A program made the translations under genes and the position numbers. The notes under the pieces are model-generated. The model was not told the origin of the DNA and did not search any database. It saw nothing but the letters and a program-made list of their open reading frames with translations. A DNA stretch of 36,827 bases from positions 1-36,827 of the forward strand of contig JAJBAY010000011.1 of assembly GCA_020532515.1 (NCBI GenBank). The letters are read 5' to 3'. Origin of the DNA: Candidatus Cloacimonadota bacterium. Its GTDB lineage: Bacteria; Cloacimonadota; Cloacimonadia; Cloacimonadales; Cloacimonadaceae. This document shows, piece by piece, positions 32,381 to 36,827 of this stretch (its first letter is position 1; every line of letters starts with the position of its first letter).

Positions 32381-34986
32381 AGATCAGCGATAAACGGCCT
32401 TTGGCGCTGAAGCAGTATATTGCGCCCAATACCCTGAAGCTGCTCTATGCACAGGATTCCTCCAATCCCTTGATCTGCTTGCAGCTCTATATCCGCACCG
32501 GCTCCGTTCAGGAAGAAAGCAGCGAACAAGGCTATGCTCATTTTTTGGAGCACCTCAGCTTCAAATCGACCCGTAAGTATCCCGACAACGGCATCAGCCG
32601 CAAAGCCTCTGAGATTGGCGCGATGATCAATGCTTATACAGATTATGATGCCACCTGCTACTATCTGATTCTGCCCTCAGAGCATCTGGAAACAGGGATG
32701 GAAATACTGGCTCAGATGGCTTTTCAAGCAGATTTTGATTCTGAAGATCTGCGGACCGAGAAAAACATTATAATCGAAGAAATCTACCAATATGAAGCCG
32801 AACCTGAGATGGATTTCATCGAATATATTCAGACTCACTATTTTGAAGACAGCCCCCTTAAGCGCCCCGTTTTGGGGAATGTAAAGTCTGTCAAAGCCGC
32901 TTCACTGAGCAAATTGAGAAGCTTTTACAAAAAGCACTATCATCCCGGCAATGCCTTCGTGGTGGCCACCGGTGATTTTGATGAGGATAAGCTCAAGTCT
33001 CTATTCAATACTCAATTCGGAGACTGGCAAGAGCAAGTCCTGCAAAGGATAAATGCTGTCTCTGATCTCCCCCACTCCTGGCGAGTATTTAGCCGTACAA
33101 AAAACGGACAGGAATACCTTGCCATTGCGCTGCCAGAGCTGAATGAAAGCCATCCTGATAGCGAGGCTTTGCACATTGCGATCCGGTATCTGGCAATTGG
33201 TAAATCGTCGATACTACACCGGGTTCTGGTTGAAAAAGAAAAGCTCTGCTCTTCAGTAAAAGTTTCCTCCCTGTCTGGTCTGCTTCCCGGAGCCAGTGTG
33301 ATCCTCTTCTCACCCAGCCAAAAAGGGCAGGAAGCCCGGATCATGAAGATATTCTTCAAAGCCTGGGCAGACTTGCTTAGATTTGGTGTGCCTACCGAGG
33401 ATGCTCAGCTCATCAAGCTGGATATCATTCACAATTGGATTTACAGTTTTGACGGGGTGGAGCACACTGCCAATCTCATTGCTGCCGAAGAATTTAATGG
33501 AGACCTCAGCCGCGTCTCAAATTACGGAGCTTATATCGAGTCCATCACCGATCAGGAGGTCCTGGCTGCAGCGCGAAGGTTTTGGCAGGCTAAGTACCTG
33601 GCCTTCTTTTATCAATCCAAACAGCCCATCAGTCCTGCTCTGCACAAGGCCTTAGAAACAGGGAGCAGCCAGGACCTGCCTCTGGCGGATGAAAATACTG
33701 CTCATCCCTATAAGGATAGCCCACAGGCGCTGAACCAGAAAGTCTTGCAGGGCAAGCCCAACTTTCCTGAGTTTCAGAGCTTCAGGCTCTCCAATGGCCT
33801 TAAATTCATCTATAATTATCTGCCCGGCAAAGACATCTGCGGATACGCTCTATCCAGCCCGCTCTCGCAACTCACAGAGAATAAGATCGGCACGAATTAC
33901 TTTAGCACAGCGATGATGCTCTATGGTACCCAGAAGCGTAGCCACGATGAGATTATGCGCTTTTCGCGGCAGCACGGCTTTAATATCCGCGTGATCCATC
34001 ACCTGGATAGCACCATCTTTCGCGGAAAGTGCAGTATCGCCGATCTACCCTCAGTACTGGATTTGCTCAGTGAGATCGTTCATGAGCCTTTATTTGATAA
34101 AGCCTATCTGGGCATGTTGAAAAGTGCTGCTGCCGATAGTATCCGTCGTGAGCGGGATTATCCCATCAGCATGGCTTACAAAGCCTGGTTCAGACAGCTC
34201 TTTGGCAAAAACAACAATCTCTACAGCCCCAATGGAGATATTTCTGATATCGCCTCAATTAAGGTGGAAGATTGCGAAACCTGGCATGAAAGCTGGGGTC
34301 TGGGAGAGGATTTTGCCCTCGCCATCGTGGGCTCACTGGAGCCTGAGAAAGTCTATGACCTGGCAGAAAAGTACTTTGGCCAGGGTGCCGGTAACAAGCG
34401 CGTACCACCCACAACTTTGAAATATGACCAGAGACCGGCTTCTTCCCGTCGGGTTTACAAAAAATTGGATCAATCCATTATCCATATCGGTGGCATCGGC
34501 TGTCCGGCTTCCAAACGCACCGATAATTCCGCTTTTCACGTTCTGGCCCACATCATGGGCGGCGATCTTTCATCCCGTATGTATGATATTCTACGCGAAC
34601 GCTTTGGCTTTGCCTATCAGACCGGCTTTGATTTCTATTCTATCCAGGATCTGGGCTTTTGGTATGCTTATGCCTTTTGCGATCCCAAGCTTTATCTGAA
34701 CTGTCTAAACAGTATGCGTGCAATTCTGGCCGACCTGCTAAAACACGGTATTACTCAAAAGGAACTGGATACAGCCAAGAACTTTCTCATTGCCATGTCG
34801 CGCTTTGACAATGAAAGCGCTTCCTATAAAGCAGCCACCATCGCGAACTTGATCTCGCTGAATTATGACCTGGATTTTTACCTGGATGTAGAACAGCGCA
34901 TCACAAATACGAATTTAGCGCAGATTCATGATCTGGTTCAGCTCTATCTGAATCCGGAGAATCAAACCAGCTTTGTGATGGTATAG
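32377..34986 (+). CDS. M16-family zinc metallopeptidase, two-domain form
   Basis: 869 residues, two M16 halves in one chain. The N-terminal half is catalytic: the inverted zinc motif HFLEH at H55-x-x-E58-H59, with the third ligand E135 at the expected 76-residue distance (IIIEEIYQYE). The second half (from about 465) has the fold's sequence pattern but no HxxEH and is presumably the non-catalytic partner half. No signal peptide is seen, so it is probably cytoplasmic, perhaps a peptide scavenger or processing protease. It overlaps folE2 by four bases and is followed after two bases by the activase gene. Confidence 0.92.
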   Translation: MKISDKRPLALKQYIAPNTLKLLYAQDSSNPLICLQLYIRTGSVQEESSEQGYAHFLEHLSFKSTRKYPDNGISRKASEIGAMINAYTDYDATCYYLILPSEHLETGMEILAQMAFQADFDSEDLRTEKNIIIEEIYQYEAEPEMDFIEYIQTHYFEDSPLKRPVLGNVKSVKAASLSKLRSFYKKHYHPGNAFVVATGDFDEDKLKSLFNTQFGDWQEQVLQRINAVSDLPHSWRVFSRTKNGQEYLAIALPELNESHPDSEALHIAIRYLAIGKSSILHRVLVEKEKLCSSVKVSSLSGLLPGASVILFSPSQKGQEARIMKIFFKAWADLLRFGVPTEDAQLIKLDIIHNWIYSFDGVEHTANLIAAEEFNGDLSRVSNYGAYIESITDQEVLAAARRFWQAKYLAFFYQSKQPISPALHKALETGSSQDLPLADENTAHPYKDSPQALNQKVLQGKPNFPEFQSFRLSNGLKFIYNYLPGKDICGYALSSPLSQLTENKIGTNYFSTAMMLYGTQKRSHDEIMRFSRQHGFNIRVIHHLDSTIFRGKCSIADLPSVLDLLSEIVHEPLFDKAYLGMLKSAAADSIRRERDYPISMAYKAWFRQLFGKNNNLYSPNGDISDIASIKVEDCETWHESWGLGEDFALAIVGSLEPEKVYDLAEKYFGQGAGNKRVPPTTLKYDQRPASSRRVYKKLDQSIIHIGGIGCPASKRTDNSAFHVLAHIMGGDLSSRMYDILRERFGFAYQTGFDFYSIQDLGFWYAYAFCDPKLYLNCLNSMRAILADLLKHGITQKELDTAKNFLIAMSRFDNESASYKAATIANLISLNYDLDFYLDVEQRITNTNLAQIHDLVQLYLNPENQTSFVMV

Positions 34987-34988
34987 GA

Positions 34989-35750
34989 ATGAAAACTCTC
35001 GGCATCGACATCGGCTCCCGCAATACCAAGATCGTCATTTTCGACCATGATAAGCACGAGATAGTTTTTAGCGCCTGGCAAGCCACTCAGATTTCGGCGA
35101 CTGGAGCTGTGGATGAGCTTTTGCAAAAAGCCCAGAAAGCCGGAGCTGCAGAAGATATAGCAGTTTCATGTGTAACCGGCTATGGCAGAAAGATGTACAC
35201 TCAGGCAGATATTATCAAAAGCGAGATTAGCTGCCATGCCGCCGCTTGCTACTTCCTCTTCCCCATGGCCAGGACTGTGATCGATATCGGTGGTCAGGAT
35301 TCCAAGATTATCACTTTAAATGCTGACGGCAGCGTTAAAGATTTTGTGATGAACGACAAATGTGCGGCTGGAACGGGCAGGTTTCTGGAAATGACCGCTA
35401 TGCGCCTGGAATGCGATCTTGATGAACTCTCGCGTCTGGCTTCAGAATCTGATCTTGAAATCCCTCTCAGCTCCACCTGCGTGGTCTTTGCCGAAACCGA
35501 AATCATCGGCCTTTTAGCTACCGGAAACACAGTAGCCAATATAGCCAGAGCGGTAAATATGAGCATCGCCCGCAGGATTTATACCCAGATGGCGCCTCTG
35601 ATCTGTGAGCCCCCCATAGTCTTTACGGGTGGAGTGGCTCAGGGTGCAGACCTTGCCTTCTGTATAGGCAGGATGCTGGCTACAGACCTTTTAATCCCCC
35701 CCGATCCTGAGATCACCGGTGCGCTGGGGGCCGCACTTTTAGCGATATGA
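34989..35750 (+). CDS. 2-hydroxyacyl-CoA dehydratase activase (BadF/HgdC-type ATPase)
   Basis: Homodimeric 4Fe-4S ATPase that injects one electron into 2-hydroxyacyl-CoA dehydratases or benzoyl-CoA-reductase-like enzymes. 253 residues, ASKHA fold: GIDIGSRNTKIV at the start, VIDIGGQDSKII in the middle, FTGGVAQ and GALGAALLA at the end. Cluster cysteines are in NDKCAAGTGRF and STCVVFAETE. No dehydratase subunits are adjacent, although these are usually next to the activase; the target enzyme must lie elsewhere or be of another type. The next gene overlaps by four bases. Confidence 0.92.
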   Translation: MKTLGIDIGSRNTKIVIFDHDKHEIVFSAWQATQISATGAVDELLQKAQKAGAAEDIAVSCVTGYGRKMYTQADIIKSEISCHAAACYFLFPMARTVIDIGGQDSKIITLNADGSVKDFVMNDKCAAGTGRFLEMTAMRLECDLDELSRLASESDLEIPLSSTCVVFAETEIIGLLATGNTVANIARAVNMSIARRIYTQMAPLICEPPIVFTGGVAQGADLAFCIGRMLATDLLIPPDPEITGALGAALLAI

Positions 35751-36496
35751 AATACGATTTTCATCTGCATACTCAGTTCAGTTACGATAGCAGAATGACG
35801 GGAGACGAGCTGCTGCAAAAGGCGGTCGATCTGCAGTATGACGAGATCGCCATCACCGAGCATCTGGATCTTTTGCCCCAGGAACTCGGCATCTACGGCC
35901 TGCCTTCGCTCAGCAAGTATGAAGCTTATATCAGAGCTTTGCAACATAAATACCCCCAAGTGAAGTTGCATAAAGGCATCGAGATCGGAGATTATCACCA
36001 GGTGCGTGATTTTGCCCAGAACCTGATCGCTGCTTTTGACTTTTTCCCCATCCTGGGCTCTGTCCACTTTGTTTCCCAGCACTTGAACGTAGCCATTCCC
36101 CTCAAAAAACCCCTCAGCCCTAAAGAGGTAGAAGAATACTACCTGCACAATCTCAAGCTGGCAAGCACTTGTGAGATAGATGTTCTGGCGCACCTGGGTG
36201 TGTATAAGAGATACTACGAAGATGCCCCAGATGAGAGTTCTGCCCTTCCCATCCTCAAAGATATTTTCCAGGTGATCATCGAGCGCGGCATCGCCCTGGA
36301 AATAAATCTGAGTAGCTTGCGCAAACCCTATCAGGAAGTGATCCCGGAACCATATTACATCCAAATGTATCGGGACCTGGGTGGCAGCCTTTTTTCCCTG
36401 GGCTCAGACGCCCATGTTTTGGGTGGATTTGGGGATGCGCATCTCATAGCGGAAAAACTGGGGATAGAGTCTATTGCTCCCCGGCGCAGAAGATAG
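35747..36496 (+). CDS. PHP-family histidinol-phosphatase
   Basis: 249 residues with all PHP metal-site motifs: DFHLHTQFS (H6, H8), ITEHLD, KGIEIGDY, GSVHFV, DVLAHLGVYKRY and LGSDAHV. The length and GSVHF/YKRY motifs fit HisK-type histidinol-phosphate phosphatases (histidine step 8), but PHP phosphatases vary in substrate and no other his gene is nearby. It is the last gene of the run, its ATG overlapping the activase stop by four bases. Confidence 0.85.
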   Translation: MKYDFHLHTQFSYDSRMTGDELLQKAVDLQYDEIAITEHLDLLPQELGIYGLPSLSKYEAYIRALQHKYPQVKLHKGIEIGDYHQVRDFAQNLIAAFDFFPILGSVHFVSQHLNVAIPLKKPLSPKEVEEYYLHNLKLASTCEIDVLAHLGVYKRYYEDAPDESSALPILKDIFQVIIERGIALEINLSSLRKPYQEVIPEPYYIQMYRDLGGSLFSLGSDAHVLGGFGDAHLIAEKLGIESIAPRRRR

Positions 36497-36501
36497 CTTT
36501 C

Positions 36502-36514
36502 GATAATAATTATC
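36502..36514. promoter_or_regulatory. 6-1-6 dyad resembling a Fur-family box
   Basis: GATAAT-A-ATTATC is a perfect odd palindrome and matches the 6-1-6 hexamer description of Fur-type operators. It lies just after the stop of the PHP gene and the next gene is outside the window, so a regulatory role is unproven. Confidence 0.3.
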
Positions 36515-36643
36515 ATCGTGTAGCAATAAATACAAGCATATTTCAATGGACTATCGGCAGCAATCAAAATTGTTATGCAAGCCAAGATTAAACCTTCCTT
36601 GAACCGATTTCAATAGCTAAAAACTTCCTTGAAAGACGTTAGG

Positions 36644-36661
36644 CAAGGGTTTTAACCCTTG
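36644..36661. repeat. 18-base palindrome CAAGGGTT-TT-AACCCTTG
   Basis: Eight-base arms are perfectly complementary with a two-base centre. The loop is too short for a good RNA hairpin at full length, and no T run follows; it is more likely a repeat element or protein-binding site than a terminator. Confidence 0.5.
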
Positions 36662-36827
36662 TACAATAAGCATCCACCTGTCACAAGACGATTTCCCGGC
36701 CTTTTAACCCAACTTTACCACTTTGAGTAGTTATATAGCTGTCCCGCAAGGACTTCAATTTTTCGTGGGGACTACATTTTCCAATCTTTCACAGGTTTTA
36801 TAGTTGGATTCGGGCTCATGTTCAAAG

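Larger units (their letters stand above)
36497..36827. other. Non-coding end of the window
   Basis: 331 bases without a gene I can support. Contains a 6-1-6 dyad (36502-36514), two copies of CTTCCTTGAA (within 36592-36633), an 18-base palindrome (36644-36661) and a weak GTCC/GGAC hairpin followed by T-rich sequence near 36740-36762. No tRNA or promoter pair is clear. Confidence 0.6.

Overview
The window looks like a chromosomal segment of a Cloacimonadota (WWE1) bacterium. The strongest clue is the gene at 26685-27518. Its protein resembles, over its whole length, the 3-keto-5-aminohexanoate cleavage enzyme of Candidatus Cloacimonas acidaminovorans as I remember it, and the zinc ligands fall at the same residue numbers (H46, H48, E230). 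A chlamydia/spirochaete/Bacteroidetes-type V-ATPase operon, Kdo transferase (so an LPS-type outer membrane), class II (B12-dependent) ribonucleotide reductase, a lone 2-hydroxyacyl-CoA dehydratase activase and FolE2 suit a strictly anaerobic, amino-acid-fermenting Gram-negative. The species assignment is inference.

Layout. Minus strand, 1-6995: V-type ATPase operon in the order E, DUF2764, A, B, D, I, K (K cut by the window edge), with a sigma70-like promoter at 7029-7055. Minus strand, 7093-10603: two half-size ABC exporters forming one heterodimer. 10792-10869: tRNA-Pro(CGG). Minus strand, 10914-12661: a DUF2089 zinc-ribbon/HTH regulator and a DUF4097 protein with repeated ESENGP strands. 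Plus strand, 13044-14647: ArsR regulator with a palindromic operator in its promoter, and an ArsP/DUF318-type permease carrying a single-base frameshift. This cassette is flanked by the two long non-coding spacers 12662-13043 and 14648-15373, which contain strong hairpins, inverted repeats, degenerate octamer repeats and possible gene remnants; it is the most accessory-looking part of the window.

Plus strand, 15374-36496: a long, almost gap-free series of genes. tRNA-Asp(GTC) with a terminator, then waaA, an AmmeMemoRadiSam-type radical SAM enzyme, a NusG-domain-II membrane protein, a 643-residue glycosyltransferase-like/Ppx-GppA fusion, DAHP synthase, miaB; then yicC, a small membrane protein, RNase R and murI; then kce, nrdJ, a zinc-ribbon membrane protein, apbE, folE2, a double-domain M16 peptidase, a dehydratase activase and a PHP-family histidinol phosphatase. 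Most neighbours overlap by 1-13 bases (ATGA, TAATG, TTGA), so translational coupling is likely. The last 331 bases are non-coding, with a 6-1-6 Fur-like dyad and an 18-base palindrome.

Most of the window is housekeeping. The least ordinary items are the glycosyltransferase-Ppx fusion (18088-20019), the DUF2089/DUF4097 pair whose two proteins end in similar short helical motifs, the orphan AmmeMemoRadiSam radical SAM gene coupled to a NusG-II protein, and the repeat-rich spacers around the frameshifted arsR-permease cassette. Several gene starts were set from ribosome binding sites rather than from the longest open frame: 6995, 8847, 13044, 15501, 17718, 20007, and a TTG at 20777.
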